A stretch of 64,000 nt of DNA from Mytilus edulis (lineage: Eukaryota; Mollusca; Bivalvia; Mytilida; Mytilidae), in contig NC_092354.1 of assembly GCF_963676685.1 (NCBI RefSeq), forward strand, positions 21,732,193-21,796,192, given 5' to 3'. Positions 40,824 to 50,129 of this stretch are shown one piece after another (position 1 is the stretch's first letter; every line of letters begins with the position of its first letter). Position numbers and translations under genes: made by a program. The notes under the pieces are model-generated. The model did not search any database, was not told the DNA's origin, and saw nothing but the letters and a program-made list of their open reading frames with translations.

Positions 40824-43800
40824 GGGGGCTCACAAATTCAATTTTAACAGTCACAATTCAAACACAATGTTGACTTTAACAGTGCTTTTTTGTTTTCAAG
40901 GAGGGTTTGTACGAACCCCTGAACCCTTCTGGCTACAGGTATGTGTTGGATACCCCATTACTACCCTCATTATATTGATGTTCTTCTTTTTTGGTGTTAT
41001 CAGTTTATAAAACTAAATGAAATGGGATTCAGTAAGCTTGATATATATGTAAGATAGCTGCATAGTTTGATGAAAATCCAAGTTGATTTGAAAAAGTTAT
41101 TAAAAAAATTAAAGTGTACTATCTCTATTTTGTCCGAAATTGCAAATCCTAGCTTTTTTTACCAAGATTACTTTAATTCTTAAATTTTACAGCAATACAG
41201 CAAAAAACTAAATGAAATGGGATTTAGTAAGCTTGATATATATGTAAGATAGCTGCATAGTTTGATGAAAATCCAAGTTGATTTGAAAAAGTTATTAAAC
41301 AAATTAAAGTGTACTATCTCTATTTTGTCCGAATTGCAAATCCTAGCTTTTTTTACCAAGATTACTTTAATTCTTAAATTTTACAGCAATACAACAAAAA
41401 ACTAAATGAAATGGGATTCAGTAAGCTTGATATATATCTAAGATATCTGCATAGTTTGATAAAAATCCAAGTTGATTTGAAAAAGTTATAAAAAAAATTA
41501 AAGTGTACTATCTCTATTTTGTCCGAATTGCAAATCCTAGCTTTTTTTACCAAGATTATTTTAATTCTTAAATTTTACAGCAATACAACAAAAAACTAAA
41601 TGAAATGGGATTCAGTAAGCTTGATATATATCTAAGATAGCTGCATAGTTTGATGAAAATCCAAGTTGATTTGAAAAAGTTATAAAAAAATTTAAAGATG
41701 CCTATCTGAATTTTTATATAATAATTTTTTTTTTTTACATATTGTAAAATTAAATTCTTTCATATCACAGCAATAAATCAAACTACCTAATAAGCTTGAA
41801 TTTTGTAAGATCAATATTTAATTTAGTTAGATGGGCTGATTTACACCAGTCAAAACTAAATTTGAAGGTCAAGACTAGTCGAGACTGGTTGAGACTGAGT
41901 CGAGACTAGTCGAGACAGGTCGAGACTAGTCGAGCCTTGGTCAAGACCATTTCAGACTACACAAAGATCATCAAGTACTGAATCAGACTAATTAAGTAAA
42001 GTCGAGACCTGGTCGAGTACACTTAAGTACAGTTAAGTACAGTCGAGACAATGTCGAGACTAGTCGAGTAAAATGTGTGCTCGATTTTACTGGTCGAGCA
42101 CAAAAACTGGTCAATTCAGACTCTGAGCAGTTTGTAGTGCTACGAACCCCTGAACCCCCCTGGCTACAGGTATGTGTTGGATACCCCATTACTACCCTCA
42201 TTATATTGATTATATTTACAGGTACATTTATATCAACTCTCAGTAAAAACTGTCCAAAAATGAAGATTTTATCCATGATGAATAATGAGGCAGCACCTAG
42301 CTATTTTAATGGTGGAACATATCAACAATTTATAGATTATAGGTAAGAAAAAAAATAGAGTTATCTCCCATTATAAGGAAAAGAACAGAGAATGAGGAAT
42401 GTGTCAAAGAGACAATAACATACCAAACCAAAGAGCATAAACAGCCCAAGGCCACAAATGGGTCTTCAATGCATCAATATGTTTTTTGACAAGGACCATC
42501 TGGAGGTTTGTGTAGTATGTTGATGCGCAAGAGTATAAATGTTTTACAAAAATGTTCATCAGTTTATAACAATTCGATCTGCTTTTTTATACAATTTGAT
42601 AGTAAAACCTGCAAAAACCACATATGAACAAATTTCAGTTACAAAAGATACACATATTTTTTTCTTTTCATTTACTATAATCCAACTGAATTTACTACCA
42701 GCACTAACAGATACTGCTTCTACAGTTTACAAATTTAAATAAAAGCTTACAGATTTGTTCTCCTATATATAAATCTTCATATATAAAAACATACAAAATT
42801 TTTAGTTCAAATTCTTGGCACTTTTTATTATATATTTTTATACTTTTTGTTTGCTGTAATAATGCATATATACAAAGAACAGGAGGATTAGTTTCCAAAT
42901 CAACAAAAAAAAGGTTATAAGTTTGATACTGAATAAAGTGATCAGTAACAACAACAACAATACTTTATTTTAAGAGGGTTACACAGTTAGCTATATAACT
43001 AATCTTCCCTGAGGCCCTCATCATGAGAAATCAAACAAAATGCAAACATATACATTGCATACATTAGTATAAAAAGTCAAGTATGATAATAATGTTTAAT
43101 ACAACTTGATAAAATGTGATGAAAAAAAATAAACATGATGACATGATCAGTTTTTAATATTATTGATACAGCTAGGTTGATTTCAATAAATGATCTGTTA
43201 TTTTGTATTTGAAAGAATTAACATTTGTAATATTTCTTAACGGTATTGGCAAACTATTCCACAAGAATGGTCCAGAATACATAAAAGATTTTTTGAAAAA
43301 TTCTGTTTTTGGTTTAGGGAGTATGAGGTTTCCTTGAACAGCATTTCTCAAGGGGTATGGATTTCTGTCTGAAAAAGTATAATTCCTCCATTTGAGTAGG
43401 GATAATAAGATGGAAGGCCAAGGAGAATCTTTAGAGATTTTGGTTGTAGTATCGAAACCTAATTAAACAAGACTGCAAAATTTATGTTCTATTTTTAGTT
43501 TTTTAATAACAGTCCTGTATTTTATTTTTAGATATTATGTAATAAGCCAGTTGCCTAGGTTAGAGATTTTAGATGACAAGAAAATAGAACCAAATGAAAG
43601 AGAAGAAGCACTGAGAATATATAGGCGATCTGTAAGTACAATCATTTAATAAATTGATTTAAAACTCAGTTATGCCATGTTTTGTCTTATATAAGACAAG
43701 CTGTAAGTACTGTCAGTACACAAATGGTTTCAAAATCAGTTGAGACATACTTTATCTTATATAAGACTTGCTGTAAGTTTAATTCCCAAAACAATTTAAA

Positions 43801-44682
43801 ACTCATTTGTGAAATTTATTGGCTTTTATAATATAAGTTTTGAGTACACTCCATCCACAAATTGATTTAAATATTAGTTGTAATGTGGTATATCTTATAT
43901 AAGACTTAAGGTGAGTAAGTTCAATCCACAAACTAATGTAAAACTCAATTGTGAAATGTGTTGTCTTTTGTAAGATGAGCTTTGAGTACACTCCATCTTC
44001 TTATTGATTTAAACTCAGTGATGGCTTTGTATCTTAATTTTCTAGAATTTAATTCATAACTCACGAGTTACATGTTGTATCTGATATAAGGTTCACTGTA
44101 GTTCTCAAAATGATTTAAAACTCAGTGGGACATGTTTTATCTTATATCAGACTTACTGTGAATACACACAGCCCACAAAATGATTTAAAACTTAATTGTG
44201 ACATATTGTATCTTATAAAAGACAAGCTGTGAGTACACTTAGTCTAGGAAATGATTAAAAACTCAGTTGTGACATATTGTACCTTATAAATGACAAGCTT
44301 TGAGTGCAGTCATTTTTAAAAATGATTTGAAACTCAGTGATGACCTGTTTTGTCTTATATAAAACAAGCTGTGAGTGCAGTCAGTCCAAAAAATAATTCT
44401 AAACTCAGTTCTGACATGTTGTATCTTATATTAGACTTACTGTGAGTACAATCATCCATAACATAATTTTAAATTCAGTGATATCTCATTTAAAGCAAGT
44501 TGTATGTACAGTCAGTCCAAAAAATTATTAAAACTTTTTTCCAGGTCTCAAAACCAAAAAGGAAACAATCCTTAAAGAAAAGAGCAAGCATGGAAAATTT
44601 GGGACAATCAAACCTAGAAAATGGTGAACATTCAAACATGGAAAGAGTTGAAGAAAGAACTATTTTGGAGGATACTCAATAG
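36034..44682 (+). CDS. LRMDA: LRMDA (C10orf11)-like leucine-rich-repeat protein (6 coding exons)
   Basis: Six exons join without frame break to 618 nt (205 residues plus TAG); human LRMDA is about 198. After an N-terminal segment come leucine-rich repeats: [51 protein letters not shown] capping segment follows with [20 protein letters not shown] and [12 protein letters not shown], matching the YKLPNLKFLD..EREEA pattern I recall from vertebrate LRMDA. The tail (about residues 160-205) is basic, then acidic and low-complexity. Vertebrate LRMDA is linked to melanosome biogenesis and Rab32/38 (family knowledge); the mussel role is unknown. The start ATG at 36034 follows an in-frame stop at 36013. 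Intron 2 is AT-AC. Another short LRR/LRRcap protein is the main alternative. Confidence 0.78.
36115..36180 (-). repeat. Family-D repeat end, short
   Basis: GAGTATGATTGCCAATG and AGAGACCAAATGACACAGA, 43 bp after LRMDA coding exon 1. Confidence 0.55.
36720..36870 (-). repeat. GCAGGCATTACCTGTG repeat, copy 2
   Basis: GAGGCAGGCATTACCTGTG, TAACGTTTTCGATTTTG and TGGTTCTGTTGTTAGG; LRMDA intron 1. Confidence 0.6.
36985..37735 (+). repeat. Direct pair of ~350-bp repeats before LRMDA exon 2
   Basis: CAATTTGTTAG, CAGAATTCAACTTTAT, AGGCCCTTTTGTTTTCCA and AATTAATATT occur at about 37013-37145 and 37429-37560, in LRMDA intron 1. Confidence 0.55.
37756..37835 (+). CDS. LRMDA: LRMDA coding exon 2
   Basis: [19 protein letters not shown] to THNKI plus two bases of Ser. 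Acceptor ATTTTTTCAG. The exon ends directly before ATATCCTTTT; no usable GT donor occurs before the in-frame stop that read-through would meet. Confidence 0.85.
37867..38044. mobile_element. CAGTGAAACC MITE, TA target site
   Basis: Inverted ends CAGTGAAACCTGG and CAGGTTTCACTG flanked by TA on both sides (37865-37866, 38045-38046), typical of Tc1/mariner/pogo-type insertion. Related sequence near 61350-61450. Confidence 0.8.
38711..38950. mobile_element. 240-bp MITE with perfect 8-bp TSD
   Basis: CAATAATG at 38703-38710 and 38951-38958. Ends AGGGTTTGGATGGGG and CCCCATCCAGACCCT are inverted. The interior is tandem ~36-bp units (GAAGATTAGAGAAAAACGGG). The 8-bp duplication suggests a hAT-type transposase. 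Confidence 0.9.
39010..39149 (+). CDS. LRMDA: LRMDA coding exon 3
   Basis: Completes Ser, then [17 protein letters not shown] to NHNRISNL. Donor GTAAGT. A CAG three bases upstream of the proposed AC border would add one Thr, so the acceptor is ambiguous by one codon. Confidence 0.88.
40079..40224 (+). repeat. Family-B repeat, truncated copy
   Basis: From GGGGCCAGCTGAAGGACGCC to CATTCTCAATTTTA; LRMDA intron 3. Confidence 0.7.
40495..40630 (-). repeat. Family-D repeat end
   Basis: GTGGTATGATTGCCAATGAG and GGTCACCGTACAGCCTTCAA; LRMDA intron 3. Confidence 0.6.
40800..40828 (+). repeat. Poly-G tract (~26 G)
   Basis: Uninterrupted G run after a T run, inside a dispersed repeat with CCCGTAACCAGG and CCTGGCTACAGG landmarks; LRMDA intron 3. 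Confidence 0.8.
40905..40980 (+). repeat. 77-bp module, copy 1
   Basis: GTACGAACCCCTGAACCC to CCCTCATTATATTGAT, near-identical to 42135-42210. Confidence 0.8.
41011..41700 (+). repeat. 193-bp satellite, ~3.6 units
   Basis: Units start AAACTAAATGAAATGGGATT at about 41011, 41206, 41399 and 41594, over 95% alike. Each includes CTTGATATATAT and TTAAATTTTACAGCAATAC. Confidence 0.85.
41865..42075 (+). repeat. GTCGAGACTA degenerate tandem repeat
   Basis: About 15 variants of AGTCGAGACT in 200 bp, fading into GTACAGTTAAGTACA; LRMDA intron 3. Confidence 0.75.
42133..42210 (+). repeat. 77-bp module, copy 2, abutting LRMDA exon 4
   Basis: Same sequence as 40905-40980; only TATATTTACAG separates it from exon 4. 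Confidence 0.8.
42222..42342 (+). CDS. LRMDA: LRMDA coding exon 4
   Basis: [18 protein letters not shown] to QQFIDY plus two bases of Arg. Acceptor ATATTTACAG, donor GTAAGA. Confidence 0.88.
42386..42482 (-). repeat. Family-B repeat, short truncated copy
   Basis: GAATGTGTCAAAGAGACAATA and GGGTCTTCAATGCATC, 45 bp after LRMDA exon 4. Confidence 0.6.
42940..43441 (-). mobile_element. LINE 3' end (reverse-transcriptase C-terminus plus 3' UTR)
   Basis: Minus strand 43441-43172 codes a continuous fragment with [33 protein letters not shown] and [17 protein letters not shown], ending at TAG (43174-43172). SG.FLWNSLP is the usual C-terminal signature of non-LTR retrotransposon ORF2 in animals. The 3' UTR ends in a (TTG)n tail at 42963-42944. 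It is 5'-truncated and lies in LRMDA intron 4. Confidence 0.75.
43532..43631 (+). CDS. LRMDA: LRMDA coding exon 5
   Basis: [17 protein letters not shown] to [12 protein letters not shown], the LRR-cap-like block. Acceptor TATTTTTAG, donor GTAAGT. Confidence 0.9.
43630..44520 (+). repeat. ~70-bp tandem array filling LRMDA intron 5
   Basis: About 13 units of CTGTAAGTACAGTCAGTCCA, TGATTTAAAACTCAGT and CATGTTGTATCTTATATAAG. The first unit begins at the exon 5 donor; the last ends about 25 bp before exon 6. Confidence 0.88.
44545..44682 (+). CDS. LRMDA: LRMDA coding exon 6 (C-terminal tail)
   Basis: [20 protein letters not shown] to ERTILEDTQ, stop TAG at 44680-44682. Acceptor TTTTTTCCAG. Basic, then Glu/Asn/Ser-rich, without predicted structure. 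Confidence 0.85.
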   Translation, partial: VSKPKRKQSLKKRASMENLGQSNLENGEHSNMERVEERTILEDTQ

Positions 44683-45302
44683 CATATTTTCATTTGTTCA
44701 GGAGTTTGTGTAAACCAAATTATATTTGTGTCTAAGATTCTGTCATATTGACAAGCGCTTCTTTTATTCTTAGCATTTGTGTAAATCAATTGTCAATATT
44801 TTAGGTGTTATTATAACAGCATTTATACTGCACTCGTTCTATTTGAGCAGTCAAAATGCGTTGACCGTATATTTCTATGTCATATACAGTCACTGACCTG
44901 ATATCACTTTTCCTCATGAATATTTGAATAGAAATTGTCGAAATTATGTTTAATTATTCATACGACCTCTTCAACCTGTTCTTGTTTTCAATGTAAACAA
45001 CGATGCGTTTAACGACTCAAACTTGTTTCTTTTGCGATTTTCGGGAAAACATATTTCACTTTTTAATATTTTTTTGTTTGCAACCTATAAATCATTAATT
45101 TTTATGTTTATTGTTGATATTTTAGTCTGCAACGAATTCGTTGATTGCGGTAATGATGTACATTTCATCGTGTTTTATATTTCTCCGTCTGTGTGATATG
45201 AGGCCTTTTTAAAGGGGAATTTTCCCAATATTTAAATTTAAAAAAAATAACATTAACACAATAAACAACAATTGAAAATGTTTTTTTTAGATTGCAGTAT
45301 AA

Positions 45303-45412
45303 AGACAATAATAGTGCATTGACTTGACATATCAACGATATAAGGATTCGGCCCATTTCTAAGCCTCATCCTTATATCGTTGATATGTCAAGTCAATGCA
45401 CTATTATTGTCT
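45303..45412. repeat. Long hairpin H2 (perfect 45-bp arms)
   Basis: Arms 45303-45347 and 45368-45412 are exact inverses. The 20-nt loop reads GAGGCTTAGAAATGGGCCGA on the minus strand. Confidence 0.95.
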
Positions 45413-45608
45413 ATAAATGTATTTATACTGCAACTAGTTGTCTTTATTTCCTAAGTATAGAAACACAGCTATATTTTGTGCAATGTCAATTTCATCATGG
45501 AACACTTTTTTCACAGTCAGGGGTTCATTAAGGGATGAAAATAAGTTTAAAATGTGTGTTACAATTTGAATAGCTATGAATTAATTTATTTAAGTTGCAG
45601 TATAAAAT

Positions 45609-45751
45609 CAATATTATGTCAATGTCAGAAAAATATCAACTGTTTGTACTCAGCGCAAAACTGGGAAAGGGCTCGGTAGACCCTCGCCTTTCCCCAGTTT
45701 CTCAGCCTCATACAAAAAAGTGGATATTTTTCTGACATTGACCTTATATTG
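45609..45751. repeat. Long hairpin H3 (~40-bp arms, structured loop)
   Basis: Arms about 45609-45648 and 45711-45751 with a few mismatches. The loop itself folds (AAACTGGGAAAGG with CCTTTCCCCAGTTT) and on the minus strand has ATGAGGCTGAGAAACTGGGG. Confidence 0.85.
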
Positions 45752-47177
45752 TATATTTAACCTACAATCAGCCAAGTGTTTTACAAATAACAGGTGAACA
45801 CTTAATTTTTACTTTATTTGTACCTGTACAAGTAAAGTCTCATGTGTTATATCCTGCTCCTATGTTAAGAGAATGATAAAGTGATTTTTTTACAATCAAT
45901 TTTGTGGTCCTATTCAGGCTCATGTGTTTAAACCATATCCCGTGATGTCTATGAAAAATTAGAGGAAAATTATTTGACTTTAAACAACTAAACATTTAAG
46001 TGTGTTTGAATTGCAGGATAAAAACAATATATGCATTGTTGGAAATATAGAATAAATTTCTATTGCTGCAAAACATGAGAAAAGTTGGGTCTGTCTTGGT
46101 TTTTATTCATCCTGTTCTCGTTTTCTGCATTGATATTCACAAAATATAAATCGGCAGACTACGTAACCAAACATAATTCTATAGCATAGATTAAATTAAA
46201 GTCATAAATGATTTTTGGTCAGAAGGAATTTAGATTGAAAGCTGTAAAATATTTTGGCGAGCACTGTACAGTCGTAAAGATGTATGAGGATAGTTGATCA
46301 CACCATATCATCTTATTTGTATATGGAAAGAAAACCTGTGATTTACTTACACACAGAAAATTGCATTTTCTAGTAAAGAAGTAAAGGATAAAAATACAGA
46401 AAAGATTACAATGTGTATAGACAGTACATAGCATTACATATAAAAAAGAAGATGTGGTAAGTTTAAAAAATTACTCTTCCATGTACTGTTGAGTGATCAA
46501 GGGAATCTTTTTCAGAGTTAATTCCCCTAGTATCACTATTAAGATGAATTTTATTGTTATAATGTAATCAAATATATTTGTAACATTTATATTGTAAGTA
46601 TTTTTTATAACACAATTTGTCAACTCACTGTGTGGGTTTTTGGTAAATTCATATTTTTTGTGATTTTTTTATTGGCTACTGCAAAGTGACTTAGTAAGAT
46701 GTTTTGTAAAAATATAAGAAAAAATGTCATAGTATTATTTTTTAAGCAGCATTTTCTGACATCTAAATAACTGGTCTCACATTTTTTGTTCATTGTTCAA
46801 CACTATCATAGATGAATGCACACATACATACATTCATTTACTTACAGTATTTTTTATGGTAGCCATTTTGTTTACACAACATATTTATATATGTGCTGTG
46901 CATGTTTTATCATTATTTGTTTTATTGTCATATATCATTTTATGTCGAAACTAGTTAAAATTATCAAAAATTGTCTCAAAACTTTTTTTACCTACAACTT
47001 CAACTGTTAATGAATGTAAAGGGTGGAGATTGGGGATGTGGGTGGCAGAATGGTATTAGAATTTCAACTACGGAATCACTAGCCTTGTCGTCATGAGATT
47101 TTGATTTGAAGCTTGGCATATGCCAAGTATGTTTGTCACCAATCTTGATTGACTAGAATATTGTCAGTGTTCCTGCC

Positions 47178-47300
47178 ACATAAAGGCATTAGTAGTATAC
47201 CCCTGTTTAAAAGTCATTAATCGATTGAGAGAAAACAAATCTGTGTTACAAATTTAAACTGAGGAAAAAACATCAACTATAAGAGATTTACAAGGAAAGT
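47178..47300 (+). repeat. CAACAGTAGTAT repeat, decayed fragment
   Basis: TTAGTAGTATACCCCTGTTT, TCATTAATCGATTGAGAG and later landmarks match 8046-8200 and 62735-62830. Confidence 0.5.
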
Positions 47301-47943
47301 GGTTCCCTCTGGGTACTCCTACTTTCTCAACCATTAAAAATTGACAGCTTTAATAAATTTTCATTTAAATTTTTTTTGTCAACAGAAATATGTTAAATGT
47401 ACAATAACAGTTTATCAATGTTCACATTCTGTATTGATTATCTTCAAATACAAAAAAAAAACAGACAAAAGAGTTATCTCCTCCTATGCATTCATCACTA
47501 GCAATGCAAATCCAGAGAGAGTTAACATGTGTCATACATGTAATAGGGTAAAGTTTATTCATTTGTCATCCATATTTTTAATTTGATATGCTTTCATTGT
47601 TGAAGTATTACATGCTAAATTTAATTTTATTCCTTTTAAAGTTACATTACTGAGTACACATATTTAAAAAGATCAGAGCGTTGCAACATACTAAGTTTGG
47701 TAACATTTATTTCAAAGATATTTAAAAAGGATAGAGTAATTTTTATCATTGAGAAGCTTAATAATAACTTTTAAAAATAGAATGTGATTAAAACATTCAA
47801 CTGATTTTCACAGTTATCTCGCTGTAGTATTATTCAATATATTTAAAAAGGCTTTAATTATTACTTATGAATGCTTGAATAAAAAAAAAATCATATTTCT
47901 AAAACTTTTTTATCTGCTATAAAATTCTACTTTTTATTGACAC

Positions 47944-48224
47944 TTAAGGTGGTACCCAACACTTTCACTAAAATTAATTTGGGTCGTTTTAATTTTCATA
48001 AAATTTTGACAAAGTATTTACTTTGACCCTTTAACAAAAATATAAAAATTTCAAATATTTTGAACCAACCATTTTATCAGAAAAATTACACTGGTTATAT
48101 AGCAGTTTGACAAACACCAATTTTGATCATTGAGAAGCTTAATATTCCCTTTACAACACGACGTAATTAAAACGTTTAGCTGATTTTACAGAGTTATCTC
48201 CCTGTAGTGTTAGGTACCAGCTTA
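47944..48224. mobile_element. TTAAGGTGGTACC TIR MITE
   Basis: Left CTTAAGGTGGTACCCAACAC, right GTGTTAGGTACCAGCTTAA, inverted. A decayed partial copy (TCATTGAGAAGCTTAATA, GATTTTCACAGTTATCTC) lies at about 47735-47850. Confidence 0.7.
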
Positions 48225-48372
48225 ATAAAAAAAAATCATTTAAATTTTAAAAAGAATATTAGCTATTAAGAATGAATTATTTTCAGTCTTAATCAGGTCA
48301 AATTTATTATGTAATATCCTGTTATGTTTGATGTTTTGTTATTTATTTATTGTTATTTATTATGATATTATA

Positions 48373-48828
48373 GGTTACAAGAGTGCAATTATTTGTTTAC
48401 ATTTTACGGGCAAGTTTTTTACCACAAGATGGTAATATAATCCTATACGGCTTCTCATTGGATGATGCAGGATTGGAATTACCTTTAATCGAAAGCTTAT
48501 CCAATTAGGTTTAAAAAATGCAGAAAAAATCATATTCACATTTTATAAAGAATAGAAAATATCTTCCACTTCTGCACGTTGGAGCAATTAAAAATATGCC
48601 TTTTTCATAAAGCCAAAAAAAATAGAGGATCTTTTTCAACTGCATTTTAAGTCAATTTCTGCCGCATGACCCATTATTTATTTTGGGTTGTAATACAACA
48701 CTGGAATTTCTAGTAATAGGAACTGCTACCCGTTTTTTCCCTAGTTTGTGTAGTCTTTGAGAAAAAGATACAGAACACCAGTTGTACCCTATGGAAAATT
48801 CATTACGAATAATTGTGCTCTGGTAACC
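48373..48828. mobile_element. GTTACAAGAG TIR MITE, copy 2
   Basis: Same family as 13806-14255 in opposite orientation. Ends GGTTACAAGAGTGCAATTAT and AATAATTGTGCTCTGGTAACC, flanked by a 3-bp ATA on both sides. Confidence 0.7.
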
Positions 48829-49496
48829 ATAAATTATTATGTGCCTTGCTGTTTTGAAGGGATAAGGTGCATGGCTTCAAGCAGTTACAATGCTTTTCAG
48901 CTTGAATAATAAGGATACTTACAATTGTAGCATGTCCAGCTTCTTATTAGCAATTTATTAAATTTATATTGCCCAGCAACTTTACCAGCCCCTTAGTAAA
49001 TTCATTTTGATGTTTTTAAAATATGCTTTAAAAGACTTATTAAAGAATTACTTTTTTGTGTTTTTGAATAATTATTCTGCATATAAAAATCCCAAGACAT
49101 GTTATAGATATGTATTGAGATGGTTAGGAAATAACCATTTAACTTTAAATAGTTTTGTCTTTAAAAAACATTCTGATCCCAAATTTGATGAAAAAAAATT
49201 ATTGTGGTCAAGCAGATAGCAAAAGTTATTCTGAAATCCAGATTCCCCCAATACTTTATAGTATTAAATTGGGTTGGGGGAAATGGATTGATAGCTTTGA
49301 ATAACAAAAAATAGTTATGGGGAAAATCTGTATTCAAAACTTTTTTTATTCATCTGCTTCACAACATCATTTTTTTCAAATTGGGGATCAAATTTTCCTT
49401 TTAGGAAAATACATACCCCCTGAAGCTGAATACATGAAGTTGTTCACTTAGTGATTTTGATATTGTCAGTTAACATTAAAAAGAGAGGTGAAAATA

Positions 49497-49670
49497 GACT
49501 CATCATAGATACCAGGATTAAAATTTAATATCTATGACAGACGCTCGTTTTATCTAGAAAAGACTCATCAGTGATGGTTGAATCAAAATGTTTAAAAGGC
49601 AAAACGAAGTACAAAGTTGAAAAGCATTGAGGACCGAAAATTGCTAAAAGTTTTGCCAAATACATCTAAG
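49497..49670 (+). repeat. AGCATTGAGGACC dispersed repeat
   Basis: AGACTCATCAGTGATGGTTG, AAAGCATTGAGGACCGAAAA and TTTTGCCAAATAC. Partial relatives at 47-122 and about 61180-61300. Confidence 0.5.
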
Positions 49671-49704
49671 GTAATCTATTCCTGATGTAGAAAAGCCTTA
49701 GTTT

Positions 49705-49930
49705 TTCAAAAATTCAAAGATACCAGAGGGAAATTTAATCTCATAAGTGACTACTAAAATGACAATACCATCATCCACGGCTGAAAAAGAATAAAAATCC
49801 AACACAGAAAAATAGTACAAAACACAACATGGAAAACTGAGAACAGTCAGAGCAATACAAACCGCTCAAAATAACTGGGGATGACCCCACGTCTTCTGGA
49901 AGGGTAAGCAGATTCTGCTTATACGTATCA
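49705..49930 (-). repeat. Inverted terminal copy flanking the reverse transcriptase (left)
   Basis: Minus-strand reading gives TCTGCTTACCCT, later TTTTCCATGTTGTG and the complement of AAAGATACCAGAGGGA, the same landmarks in the same order as 51775-51975 on the plus strand. Confidence 0.55.
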
Positions 49931-50129
49931 TATCTTATACCTATACCAAACCTAACATTTTCAATTACAAACACGTTTTGCAGGATATCAATATTGACGA
50001 CTTCAAGTCGAAAACTCCCGATTGCACTTGTGCTAGTTCTCAATTCACATATATATAATCCGGCTGGCCACGTTATTACCGCTGACCTCAACATTGTAGA
50101 TAACACGTCCGAAATATAGCGAGCCTAAA

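Noticed and set aside
49771-50106. 111-codon minus-strand frame
   Set aside because: It is the inverted retroelement terminal segment; its Phe/Val-rich end is T-rich non-coding repeat.
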